Assembly (NCBI GenBank): GCA_026874595.1
Contig: CM049307.1
Location: 77,416,643-77,480,642 of the forward strand
Length of the DNA: 64,000 nucleotides
Direction of reading: 5' to 3'
Source of the DNA: Sipunculus nudus
Lineage: Eukaryota; Annelida; Sipuncula; Golfingiida; Sipunculidae
This document shows positions 38,537 through 49,692 of the stretch, in pieces. Under the pieces are notes generated by a model, which was given only the letters and a program-made list of their open reading frames with translations, was not told the origin of the DNA and made no database searches. Position numbers and translations under genes: made by a program. How positions within the stretch are numbered: the first letter of the stretch is position 1; each line of letters begins with the position of its first letter.

Positions 38537-39147
38537 TGTTTAGGGTATACAAATTAAGTATTTTTTAGGGGAACTAGGTGCATACTCACGTGTTTGTATT
38601 CAGAAATGCTACGACCGTAACCTTTACACGTTAGTATAGCCAGCGTTTGGGTGTAGAACACAGCTGGCGTTTGACCTGTACACGTTGGTAAAACCGGCGT
38701 TACAGTTTGTTTAACGGCAATTTTGAGTAATTAAGAGTCTATCCTTCACTTGCAACAAGAGAATTTTAAAGGGTCATCACTCCTCTTTAAGAAGCTGTAG
38801 TATACGGCTCAGATATTGGAATTCTGCAGTGTCGGGTGACCCTGGCTACTGCATTCTGCAGTGTCAGGTTACTGCGACCATTGTGAATTTACTCACCCCC
38901 CCCCCCCCCCTCTTCCCTTTGTTTTATCCCCAAAGTTAACAAACGTTTGCACTGCCGGTCTTCGAATAGGACTGTGTCCTAGTGTTTGAAGGCTCCGTGT
39001 ACCCTGTCATGTCGGAGTTCATGTCCGTTAGTAAGCTTAGTGTCACAGTAGGTTTAAGGGTAGCAGGTCGAGGCGGGTGATGCGTCGTAGATCCCGTAGT
39101 TTTAGGGGAGGGGTTCGTATGTCCGCCTTACGCAAACTCTTATCAAC

Positions 39148-39480
39148 ATGGACCTGATGAAAAAGGCCATAGATCGTGGAAAGAAGATGGATTATACAGG
39201 GGAGGTTTACAGACGTTTGCTCAAACGCAGATGGCTTAGGCTAGAAAACAGGCCGCGCAGGAACGAGAAGAGCATGCTTGGGCTCGTGAGCAAGAGTTAG
39301 AGTACATAACAGAGAGCAGAATAGAGAGCGGGAGGCTCGTGTGAACGAGTTAGAGTTAACAAGCTTGAAGGTTGCTTTGGGTATGCAAGCAGCAGAAGAG
39401 GCTGCACGTGTTCTGTTTCCGGCAGTAAAGTCCCGCATTTTTAAAAATCGATCGATAGGATCCATGCATAACTCGAGAGA
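39148..39480 (+). pseudogene. Gag-like N-terminal remnant
   Basis: ATG at 39148 starts MDLMKKAIDRGKKMDYTGEV, then a basic, Arg/Glu-rich stretch, with a stop at 39298-39300. In another frame the Arg/Glu-rich coiled-coil continues (AREQELE, NELELTSLKVALGMQ) to about 39420. Such K-G-K-x-x-x-Y-T-G-E openings followed by E/R-rich coiled coils are common in Gypsy-type Gag proteins of invertebrates. Broken by frameshifts. Confidence 0.5.
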
Positions 39481-40407
39481 TTTGTGAGAAAAGCACTGAG
39501 CCAAGACCATACGCGAGTAGGTGAGCATTCAACCAATCCGCTGTCGACAGCTGCGAAATAATACCCGGGGATTTGCTCTTTAACAGAGAACTTAGCAACT
39601 TAACATTTTAAAAGGTTGTCCCCCAGTAGCGAAACGGGTTCACGGATTGTATACGACTTACGGGTATAGGTGAGTCTTCAGGGTAGTATGGCATTTATAC
39701 TGGTCCCACAGGCAGAGTGGTCACTCGATTCAGTCTTCGGTGTCCAAAAGCTAGGCATCCGCCTGTTAGGGTCCAGTACCGCCGGTTGAGGACCAATGTC
39801 GCCAGTTGGGTCCAGTTCCGCGAGTCGAGGTCCACTGCATGAAATAAGGATCCAGTGCCGCCGGTTAGATTCAATTGCTGCCAGTTTGGTACTACATTTA
39901 ACCAAAAGCAACCAGGTCTGTCACTTGGTAAAGGGCAGCCTTTTTTTCCTGGGGTACCGGTAAGGGGCAACGCGTATCGGGTGACAACAACAATACTTGA
40001 AATGTTGTGACTCTAAGAAAATAAATAGGGTGATACCTCCATGTCAATCTTTAACTTAATCTGTTTGACTGCTTTTTTTTCATAATATATTTTCTAGCAT
40101 TGTTCACCAGTGCCTTTTCAAAGGTTTTCGGACTGCGTTCTGCGGGATTCATTGGTAGCCTTGTGTCGGCTGGAGGCCTCATCATGTCCTATCTTGCTCC
40201 GAGTCTTGACGTCTTTACGGTGGCATACGGCGGAATTGTAGCTATGGGCATTCACAACCTGTTGTGATATATTAGAGTCCATGGGCTCGAGGGGCTTCCC
40301 TCCACCATCAATTAGCCAAACCTATTTTTTTCTTTTTGTTATTTGTATAAACTTTGATTTTTAGGATGTAAACATTTAACAAACTAGACATCAGTAGTGG
40401 ATTTTTT

Positions 40408-43400
40408 TTACACCATTTCAGCTGAAAGTTTCACGGACTTGTGCATGTGTGCCATGGTTTTCAAATTTGGGCGTTTTATAGGATCAAAGAAACGATCTTT
40501 CTTCATTAATCTGTTTTCTATGAAGTTTTCCTTGGCTAGCCTCCCAACAGTCTCAGCAGTGAGAACGTCCTTCGCAACTTCTTCTGAAGCCGGAGCGCCG
40601 GATGATAAATTTTACAACTTTCCATCATCTTGGATATTGAAAGGGTTGTTGAAGCACTTGATGGCTGCAATAGTCCTTGAGACAAGTTTCTCACTGGTCG
40701 CAATTTCAGAAGGGCGAACATCCCGATGTTGCAGTCCTTTGTCCTCTTCATCTAGCATTCCCGCTAGACAAAATGTAGCCTGAAGAAATTTGGCTCGTTC
40801 TTTACCTGACTTTGTCCATCTTTGATAGGCACTATACTTTATCTGGAGACCACTAATGCCCGCTCCAGTTGCGCCACCTCCACCTTTTGATTTTGCATGC
40901 TTCATGAAAGTTTCTTCTGTTGTTTTGTCCACAGCACACCTATATCCTGGAATAAGGGATCTCGCCACACTGATTGCATCTCTCTTCAACAGATCCTCCG
41001 CAGCAGGATGAGAATGTTCAATGTTGGCAATAAACATCGAAAAGAATGTGAGGTACCGGGCATAGTTGTGTCCTCCAAAGCTGAAGAAGAGGTAAGGCAT
41101 AAGGCAAAGATACTGTGCGTATACTGTAAAGTTGTTTGTCTTTACAACTTGTAGGAGGCACAATGTCAGCCAAACATGATCGATGTATGACATCCAAAGC
41201 GGAGCAGTCTCTCCATGTTGGCCTGAGCGAATGTTCTCACGGAAATGGAGGTATTCCTCAATGTATGAACAAATTTCCTGATCAGTCAATGCTGCATTTT
41301 CAGTCTCCTTGCTGGAAGATGTGGCGAGTCTCCGAATGCAGTCCCTAGAGGACTTTGGTAGCTTCCCAAATGGTATTTCGTCATCCCGATCCTGTAGAAA
41401 ACAAGCCAACACCAATCTCTCAATTGCTTCCATCAGAACTTTGTGGCAATTAAGTGAGGGTGCATAATTCTTGGCTGTAATGACACCCATCAATGATCAA
41501 GATGTTGTGAGACCGGCTTCAAGTAAGATTTCAGCGAATCCCGTTCCATCCATCTTCTTTCCCAACATCTTCAGATAGCCACAGGCTAGATGGAATGTTC
41601 CAATCATGATGATGTGGTCCTCATCCTGGCGTGTGTTGCTCCATACTAACGGAAACGCTTTCATACACACGCCCAGGTCAAAGGTTGTGATGACTAAATG
41701 CTGTCCAACTTCTCGTGAAGCTTCTTCTGAGTACTTTAGGCATTCCTGTATGATTCTGATGTCTGTTATTGGGTAAGGTATGATCGGGTAATACTCAATG
41801 GTTGTCAGATGTACAGGAGTGTCTCCAGTCAGTGAAACATATCCTCCCCAGCCGGGCACTGTCTGCTTTCTAACATCACTGTGCAGACGAACAATAATCT
41901 AGAGAAGATTTCTCTGCATTTCTCTCGCATGTGCTTTCTCACCAATGTCATTCAACTTTTTGACTACCTCAAATTGCGGAGACTTGCGTTTTTCCATGTA
42001 ACACGCTGGAAGATTTTGCTCAGACCCTAATCTCAGTGATCTCTGCCCTGTTCTCGTTGTGCTCTGCAAAACTGGCTGTGTCCCTCCAATATTTCCACCT
42101 TGATCTGGATTGAAGTCCTGTAGCATAATTCCATGTGCTCGATGGACACTTCCAGCTCCATACAGATCATTGACAAACACATCAAAGTTGTCAAAGTCTG
42201 AATGGAACACGGAGGGACAAGATGGATGTCGAATGATATTGGGATGCAGTAAGCTCGATGCACTGTCAACAGCTATTGCTAATGCTGTCCCAAGTTCAAG
42301 GAGAAATGAGTAGTTCTCACAATGTCCAAGTCGATTAAGGATAACTATGAGTTCAGCACTGCGAAACAGATGCCTCAGTGCCATGCCAAGTACAATGTTC
42401 CACTTTCCATTGGTAACGGCACGACATATGTCCTGTCCGATGGAGTTTACTAGGCGGCTGGTACTCCTGGACGGTTCTTTGTCTCCAGAGAGAACCGTTG
42501 TCAGAAACGTTTCCAGCAAATGAGGGATGAATGAATAATTAAGATTAAGGTCGTTGAAAGTTATTGGCCATGGCATCTCCTCAACAACTGAAAAAGTGCT
42601 GATTAGTTCGTTCCTCAATAAATGAGCGACCTCATCAACCTTTTCTTTTTGCCCAAGTCTGCAGCTTGATCGTATTGCTTCTTGCATGTCCATTTTCAGA
42701 TTAAATACAAGGTAAGAACTGAAAGGGCTGTTTTCATCAATAACGCAAAAACTAAGGATCCCCTGATCGTCCGGATGTTTTCGAATTTTTGCTTTCAGCT
42801 TTTCACCCCGAAAATTAGGATTAGGACAGGTGGTTTCACTGAGGTACGAAATGTACGTCTTCCGCAAGTCGCTATGTCGAACTACTCTCTGCTTTAGTAC
42901 AATTTCTTCATTTATTTCTGAACACACCTTTTCAAAAGCATCGCTGTGTGCTTTCTCAAGGGTTGCTTGAAGCGTGCTGCTTTCTGGGTTTTGTGACCGG
43001 GTTCTACCAGGGCGAAGCATGTAGGTTCTTCTGCATGAAGGATGAAACTTGGCCTCACAAGCAAAGAGATTAAAACCTGAAATTCTCCCTAGAAGTTCAA
43101 AGTCTCCCTTTTCCTCAGCCAATTTAATAATCGATTTGCCTCCTCCACGTTCAAAAACAGTTGTATCTTCAGTTTTCCATGATCCTTTCACTTTTTTTTT
43201 CCTCCCTTGTTTTCTGCAGAACAAACAATCTGGATGGAAAATGATTTTGTCTTTGTCGATTGTTGACCGTCTAGGTTCTCTGGCTTGACTAGTAGATGGT
43301 TGTCCATCATCTGGAACATCCTTAAGACGGTTCAGATGAGCAGTGAATTTTGTATAGCATGCACGATGATAACCATGGTTAGGTTTACATTCATCTGGTA

Positions 43401-43613
43401 TCTGTTGACAAATGTCATTCATACGATAAGGAGACCCATAAGGTTGCGATAGTCGGAGTTTCTTTACAGACAGAATCTTCTGAAAGCGGTCATCAGGGTT
43501 TTTTTGGTGTTTAATGAACGTGAAGTCGTCAGATTTCACACCTTATGAATGAATAATGCAGATAGCCTTTTCTTGTGCTGGTCATCTGTTTTACGTCTTT
43601 TTGGAGCTTCCAT
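40408..43613 (-). pseudogene. Large transposon-like zinc-binding gene, one frame with three internal stops
   Basis: From 43539 to a final TAA at 40408-40410 one frame runs 1,044 codons, interrupted only by TAG (codon 547, 41899-41901), TGA (codon 681, 41497-41499) and TAA (codon 976, 40612-40614). An ATG at 43613 gives about 24 more codons (MEAPKRRKTDD) but needs a frameshift or a splice near 43540. N-terminal metal-site candidates are HRACY (58-62), CLFC (105-108) and CEAKFHPSC (161-169). Later blocks are LNRLGHCENYS, a D-F-D-N-F-D-V stretch near residue 447, HRAHGIMLQDF, IMIGTFHLACGYL and, after the last stop, FFDPIKRPNLKTM. This matches a multicopy family of uncharacterised animal proteins that I believe is transposon-derived (DUF6589-like is my best guess). 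Catalytic role unproven. It lies within SLC16-like copy B. Confidence 0.75.
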
Positions 43614-45544
43614 AATTGTATCTTTCACAGCAATAACTGTAAAGAAAACAAAAATGATAATAAATAGTGAATTGTTTGATTTACCATTCTTAAAAATGTG
43701 TACTTTCAAAATTAATGACCACTTCTAGTTTCCACTGTTTTTCCGTATTTCAAATCTTTATGGTTCTTCCCTTTGTTTTTATTGTATTCAAGAAATAAAA
43801 GAGCTGTGTTGTCAACCTTATCATGAATTGATTGGTATAATCAATAATCAACAAATTCTTCTCAACAATCACCCCCTCCCCCCTAACTTGCTTGTGTCTA
43901 TCAGTAGTTACATGATGTTCATAATCAAATTAGTGTACAAGATGCCTGATACAGTTATGTTAATATTTTAGACCAACTAAAATGTCAACAGGAACTTACT
44001 TCATTCTTTCCTTGCATTCAGCATAATGAGAGCTAGCTGCTCTCTCCGGCATCTTGACTGGCAATATTAAACAATCAACTTTTATCATGTAAATCGTGAT
44101 GTTGGGCCTTTCTGTAAGAAACATGCCATCACCTTATCATGTTAATTTCTTGCCCAAATCTTCATTAAGCAATTTTTTTTCACAGAAACAAGTGCTCATT
44201 GATATCACAGTTATTATTGAATTGAGTAGATTGATGTGTATCTTTCCTATTTATTTTATTAAAGAAATAGCACATGAATATAATAAATGTCATACCTGTC
44301 AATAACAAAATAGGAAAAAAACTCACAAGAATCCCATGTAGCTTGAAATAGATGAAGCACTATATGTTATACATTTGGAAGCAGCGATTGATATTGCTAT
44401 AAATGGTATCTTATTGATGTTAAGCTTCTCAGCTTTTTATTTTCCTCTTCTCTGGTTTGTCCTTTCTATCTCTCCAGCTCATTCATTGTCCATCTCACCA
44501 GAAATTCCACTTTTACTTAGTGGTCATTATCAGCCACTGTCTAAACTTTATCTACATATTTATAAACACTTGGCTGACTGGCCTGATAATCTATTTGATC
44601 AAACAGTATGTCCCTTTGTTTTCCTCTTCGATCCTCTTTGATCAGTTTCATGAATATGATCAACATGTAAGGCCTAACTGTAAATAGAATATTGTACGCT
44701 GTCGTTGATGAACATAGCCAGTCTGCTATGCATAGTGTGGACAAAGTAACATTTTGCGACCTTTGACCTTACGTGACCAATCTCATGAAAGACTTGCATA
44801 ATACGATGTTTAATTTGATAGGTCAATTCTGATATCATATTCTATGGTCATTTGCAATGATTCAGTGAAAGATTCCAGGGTACCACTTGCTAGATTCGGC
44901 TTACTCTTATTCGACACATTCAATAATCTAAACAGCACATGTAAAAGTGTTGAAATATATCACATACCACATATTAAACACTACTTTTACTCAAAATTTT
45001 TGAATACCCGTATTAAAAAGCACATGTAAACTTTAATTTTAAATAATTTTCAATAAAAAAACGTTATATGGTCCTTACCATTAATAAAACCGCTTAATGG
45101 GAGATATTATAGGGAAAGGTCAAAGTTCGTGACCTTATGACCTCTGGTGACCTTTTCACAGAAAAAAATTTGCATATCATTTGCATGGACTTTTAGATCT
45201 TGACAAGGCAAACATATTAAGTGGTCAATTGAAATATTTTTGGGAATGGTAGCAAAGTCATAGCAGTTTTCATTATCTATACCCCTGATTTTATGCCTCA
45301 AGCTGTAAAAGTGGGCGTGGTCAAAGAAGTCTATAGGGGGCATCTTCCATCCCAGTTTTTTTTGCTGGCAACATGAATTTTCTGACTTGTTAGACCCAGG
45401 GCTACATGAAAATACCCATTTAAGTAAATCACAAAGGGGGTGCACTATTACCCCCACTAGCCCATGGCCTATGTGTCTAAAGATTATTGTGTCTATGTGT
45501 TTTATCATAATGGCCAGTGCAGATTCTATTTTTGTATATTGCAG
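43614..45544. other. Non-coding stretch between transposon-like gene and copy B exon 5
   Basis: AT-rich. GACCTTTGACCTTACGTGACC near 44759 and GGTCAAAGTTCGTGACC near 45118 resemble the dispersed repeat family with nuclear-receptor-like words. No SLC16 exon 3 or 4 sequence could be found on either strand. Confidence 0.45.
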
Positions 45545-45684
45545 GTTATGTTCGGGTTAGCACTATGACTTATGATCCCGCGTTCTTTCTTGCTGGAGGG
45601 TTTTTTATACTGTCCATGTTTATAATGCTTCTGATGCTAATGTCACAACCAGAAGCAAGGGGACAATATTTGCAGCTTCCATAA

Positions 45685-46441
45685 AGGTAACTCATTCAAT
45701 ACCGTAGGAGAATTGTTTTACCATTAATTGTAATGTGTTCATAGAAATATCCGCTTCGCGAGTGTATGTAGGTCATACGTGAGTAAATGTAGGTCATATG
45801 CACACTGTGAGTTGTTATACTTCGGTGTCTTCCATAGCTATAATCCGAAGAAATTGTTTCCTTAATTACCTTAAATTACCGTCCTGGAAATACGAACGCA
45901 AGGTGGAAAAAACATGTCTGCAAAGCCTGGCGATCGCAAAAGAACCCTCCCCCCCCCCCCTTTTTTATTACATCATTACAGATGAAATTTCTTCTCCAAA
46001 TAGAGGGGTAGGGGAAATAAAAGTAACCGAAACTCTATTTTCGTGTAATCAAGAATACCAAAGTACCAAATTGTTGCTTTTACCAAGACCGTTCAGATAA
46101 TATATACAATATGTGCATAAGGACAGTATGGAGGTCAGCAGGGGTTAAAAGGTAATGATACACAGATTAACATACCCCGGCCAAGCAATAATAATTGTCA
46201 GCTCAGCAGGTAATGTTTGGGCATCAATTAAGATCATTACTCTCCCCACACATTTTGGAACCAATAATTTCACACCCTGTGGCTGGTGACAGGCCTGAAT
46301 TTTGTTTTTCGAGAGTGTATCGAGACCCTTGGACCTATAACTCCCGCCATTTATAATTTTATCCCAGTCACGCCTCGCCTGCTTCACTCTGAATTCACTC
46401 AATGCCTGTAACTAATTGTGAAACACTTAAGACATGTATAC
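45685..46441. other. Non-coding stretch at the convergent point of the transporter cluster
   Basis: Contains a poly-C run at about 45950-45960. No exon seen. Copy B ends to the left and copy D ends to the right. Confidence 0.45.
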
Positions 46442-46600
46442 TGTTACGGAACCTAATAATAAAAGATCATGTAATCGTGACAAGCATAACATTTGTTACG
46501 GAGATAAATAAAAATTAGATTCTTTAACACTAGGCAGCGTGAAATTTCTAGGAGATGAATAAAGAAGTCAGTGGTTTTTGTTAACAAATAATTTAAATTT
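46442..46600 (-). mobile_element. Gypsy-type LTR fragment
   Basis: Starts TGTTACGGAACCTAATAAT and carries the GGAGATAAATAAAAA and AACACTAGGCAGCGTGAAAT landmarks of the LTRs at 20720 and 35377, then stops matching near 46600. Only this terminal piece survives. Confidence 0.75.
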
Positions 46601-46707
46601 AAATTGGATGAAAGTGAGAGCAGCTATCTCTTATCCGGCTTCAATATTTGCCTGACTGCAAAAAAAATATTGACAATTTTAATTTTATACAAAATATTTA
46701 TTCATAC

Positions 46708-47520
46708 CTGATACCAAGCCGTATGTAACAGTGAAAGAGGGGGGCTTTTGGCAAATTATGATATCAAGAAACCTACAGCGGCCAGAAGTCCCCCAGTAAT
46801 TCCAGCAGACCGAAGTGACAAGACGTTCAAGAGCGGACTTGTGATCAGGTCTGAAAAGAATGAATATACAATAAGCTGAATGCTTACGTCTCCATTACAT
46901 GTTCTAACAAGGTATAAAGTAAGAAAAATCAAGAACATCTAGGGGAATGTCGCGGTTCATAATTCCATACTTCGTTTTATAGTTTACTTGCGATTCTGGA
47001 TAAAACTCTGGTAAAAACAATGATTATTCAGTGTGACACTGTGTTAATGTTAAAAGTTACTTACCTCCGAAATAAGCCACACAAACTGGAAGTGTCAGTG
47101 TCGAAACTTGACTGTAGGTCTTGATATATAATTTCGTACAGAAAAAAGTACTCCGTCCGATACAACAAATGCTGCAAAACATACTGCAAGAACAAGGTGG
47201 AAAAACTATGTTTCTATGCTGTCATCTGATAGTGTATTGTACCCAGGAGCTAATGTTTTCGCGTTTTCTTGACATTCGGAATCTGAGCTGTTATTTCTTG
47301 CATTCACACTTTCTGCAGTTTCATTATTTTTTGCCTCTGCTACACTGCCTTGACCTTCTTTCTCGGTACTCCATCGACGAAGTGGGAACAAAGTGGCAGC
47401 AAAATTCGACCTATTATTTAATGAGTAATTTCCCGGTTGATTCTTTGGATAGACTGGATGAGATAACCACTCTTTTGTCACACTCTGACACGGGTTTACA
47501 AGATGAGTATCCTGACTCAA
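46708..47520 (-). pseudogene. SLC16-like copy D, degraded exons 1 and 2
   Basis: Minus-strand exon 1 ends at 47065 before GTAAGTAAC. It has a long polar N-terminal tail, then FFHLVLAVCFAAFVVSDGV. A TAG stands where the other copies have the conserved Trp before this segment, and a one-base shift separates it from EIIYQDLQSSFDTDTSS. Exon 2 (46850-46708) reads LITSPLLNVLSLRSAGITGG, close to gene C. It then has TCA changed to TAA and a one-base deletion near its end (143 instead of 144 bases). The acceptor and the GTATGA donor persist. Exons 3-5 were not found. Three independent lesions make this a pseudogene. Confidence 0.8.
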
Positions 47521-48668
47521 TGCCTTCAGCGCTTAACGATATCACATCAAAGGATTCATCCACAGACGATTCCTAATATTAAAGAAATTAGACTAAGCCG
47601 GCTTGATTGTTAAATGTATGTATATAAAGAAAGATCATTTAATCTTATACAATGTAAGAGAACTGCAAATGTGATATATCAGAAGTGATTATACACTTTA
47701 AAAAACTGCTAGCCGTTTTGCAAGAGACAATCGGGAGACTAGTTTGTCTGTAAATGGATATGGCATATATAAATCAATATACTTATTATAAACGTTTAAC
47801 TAATAATGAAGGGGCAACTGCTTAGAGGGGACCCGTAGCAATAAGCAGAGTAGGGCAAGCCGAACCTAAAACAAACTGACCCCTAGTCACCAGGTATCCC
47901 GCAGCGGTGGTCTATGGAGGACCAGTCAGCAGTGGGACGCAACCATACACTGACCAGTGACTGGCAGCCAGGGGAGACTGGTTTTGATGGAGCAGTCGGT
48001 AACTGCATTCTGTCACATGAACCAGCTAATATTTTGTACCTGAATGTAAATCATTCGTTCTCAGCCATGCCTGGTTCCCTGCAATATCATAACGGGTTAT
48101 ATATTTTTAGCAGTACCCATGGGGAGACATAAGGAGTTTCAGCTAATTATCAGGTGAATAATCATTGGAAGCATTCACATTTGAGGTGGCACAGGCATAA
48201 ATAAAAATCTAAAATAATGACCGGTCTGCAGTCAGCCAATATTCAACCACAGGGCTTAATTTGCATCACCTGTGCTACCTGTGCATAATGACTGATTATA
48301 TGATCATCTGCACAGTACACCAAAAAGCACTCATGACAGTAAATATATGATTTGCTTACCGCCATATAACACGAAGTGTGGATTTACCAGCGAGCGTATG
48401 CCCTGAACAAAACACGGTGAGCGAGTAACAGTGCGTACTCTGCATATAATTGATAATAAGAAGTCTGTCGTTTATTCCTATATCATCTGCTGACATAAGT
48501 GCCAGTACCTGGGCACGTCACTAGCAGGAACATAACACACTCCAAGAGGACTATATTAAAAAAAAAGAAAGGGAAGAACGATTTTCTAGAGACAGGGGGT
48601 GACTATAGAACGCGTGCTACATGAGGGAGATTTACTTGATGGGGATAGAGAAAACATGTGGTGTAGAT
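47521..48668. other. Non-coding stretch
   Basis: No convincing exon. 47580-47521 on the minus strand could extend the polar N-terminal tail of copy D through an ATTAG acceptor, but support is weak. 47900-48010 has short internal inverted words (ACCAGTGACTGG) without clear element ends. Confidence 0.35.
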
Positions 48669-48890
48669 TGTTTTAGCTCAGCCGACTGAAAGTCAACTGA
48701 GGGATAGGAATGGCGCTTTCTCCGTCGTCTGTCGGGTTGTCCTCCCATCCGTCAGTAAGACACAAATCGTACCCGTTGACCCTAAACTTCTAACTGATAA
48801 TTAAGGAAGGTATGTGGAAACCTGGAGATCAGAAATTAGGTCACTCTGACCTATATTTTCTACGGGCTATAGGGCACGGTACAACATAAC
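48669..48890 (+). repeat. Dispersed repeat family 1, head fragment
   Basis: TTTTAGCTCAGCCGACTG, then CCGTCGTCTGTCGG, CACAAATCGTACCCGTTGACC, GAAATTAGGTCACTCTGACC and a GGCTATAGGG end. The same order occurs in the larger copy at 58373-60765 and, inverted, in 52700-53632. It abuts the inverted-repeat element at 48909. Confidence 0.7.
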
Positions 48891-48908
48891 ATTTTTATCA
48901 AGTTATTA

Positions 48909-49690
48909 GCCCCATTTACACACGTTTTTCTTGGGCGCTCTAAATTGTTCAGCACGCACCAAGTCCCCAAAACGCGCCAGATTTCGAGGATTTTTGGTCT
49001 GGAGCGCGCTACATTTGACCACCGGTTTGAGTCGGTTCCAGATTCTAGCGGCTATTCTTGGGCTATTGTCACTTTCTCGACTTCTTGATAAAATTACACC
49101 CACGAATCGGGAAGCGGCTGTGCCTTTACATGTGCAGGGAACTTTTCAATTGTCAATTGGGGGTTTATAACGTAACGTAGTCACACTATCCCCATTAACA
49201 CTACAAAAATGTGGCGCGCGCTAGACCGGTCCAGAAAAATGTGGAGCGGGCTATATTTTAACTTGCGTTCACACTTTGATGGACCAAATGACCATGTAGA
49301 GCGAGCTACCCTGTCAAGTTAGGCCGCATTGCACTAGGCCCGGCCTAGAATCAGCATTGCGTTTACACGCAGATAAATATTGCAATTTAGCATGGTCTAA
49401 ATTAGATTCCCCCTTGCGCGCATGAATAAATCTCAGTCATATGACAGCCGAGTTTTGCTGGAGCGCGCTATTTATATAGCGCTCTCAACTGCTGTTTACC
49501 CACGTTCGAAGAACAAATATAGGCCGCGCCAGACAGCGTCTGGCGCGCGCTAGAATGTAGAAACGACTCAAACCGGTGGTCAAAACGTAGCGCGCTCCAG
49601 ACCGAAAATCCTCGAAATCTGCCGCGTTTGGGGGACATGGTGCGCGCTAAACGATGTAGAGCGCTCAAGAAAAACGTGTGTTAATGGGGC
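48909..49690. mobile_element. Foldback-type element with about 150-bp terminal inverted repeats
   Basis: The two ends are inverted copies over about 150 bases. Both carry GCCCCATT.ACACACG, TTTTTCTTG.GCGCTCTA, CAGATTTCGAGGATTTT, GGTCTGGAGCGCGCTAC and TTGACCACCGGTTTGAGTCG. TA flanks both sides (48907-48908, 49691-49692), fitting a TA target duplication and a 782-bp unit. The middle repeats the same words (CCCCATTAACAC, GTGGCGCGCGCTAGACC, GTGGAGCGGGCTA), so subterminal motifs are iterated. No protein frame is supported, so it is non-autonomous. Superfamily not recognised. Confidence 0.85.
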
Positions 49691-49692
49691 TA

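Larger units (their letters stand above)
38100..40000 (+). mobile_element. Deleted LTR retroelement with minisatellite-bearing LTRs
   Basis: Two related blocks, about 38100-38518 and about 39617-40000, flank a 1.1-kb interior in direct orientation. Shared landmarks are CAGTAG..AAACGG, ATGAGCCCTCAGGG versus GTGAGTCTTCAGGG, GAGTGGTCA, TGTCCA.AAGC.AG.CATCCG, a run of roughly 20-bp GGTCCAGTGCCGCCAGT units, and GGGCAA.GC.TA.CGGGTGAC at the end. A primer-binding-site-like sequence follows the first block and a Gag-like remnant the interior, as expected of a plus-strand LTR element that lost most of its internal region. It sits in intron 1 of SLC16-like copy B. Outer limits are approximate. Confidence 0.6.
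36613..45684 (+). pseudogene. SLC16-like copy B, lacking exons 3 and 4
   Basis: Exon 1 (36613-36949, ATG start, 112 codons plus one base) has a polar tail and DTWYSYLVLAVSFL followed by ASYGVIFQDL. Exon 2 (40098-40241) reads LFTSAFSKVFGLRSAGFIGS. Exon 5 (45545-45684) reads GYVRVSTMTYDPAFFLAGG and ends at TAA. Each is closely like gene A and keeps phase 1. Exons 3 and 4, which carry TM4-TM11 including the TM5 and TM8 signatures, are absent from the 5.3 kb between exons 2 and 5. The exon 2 donor is also damaged: CT at 40242-40243 where gene A has GT. A transposon-like gene occupies the space instead. No functional transporter can be made. An assembly mis-join is the alternative explanation. Confidence 0.8.

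Noticed and set aside
42033-42313. Overlapping frames on both strands
   Set aside because: Shadows of the long transposon-like frame 43539-40408.
45107-45508. 133-codon minus-strand frame next to copy B exon 5
   Set aside because: Low-similarity repeat-like DNA with GTCAAAG/GACC words, no transporter or transposase motif. Considered as missing exon 3 or 4 and excluded.
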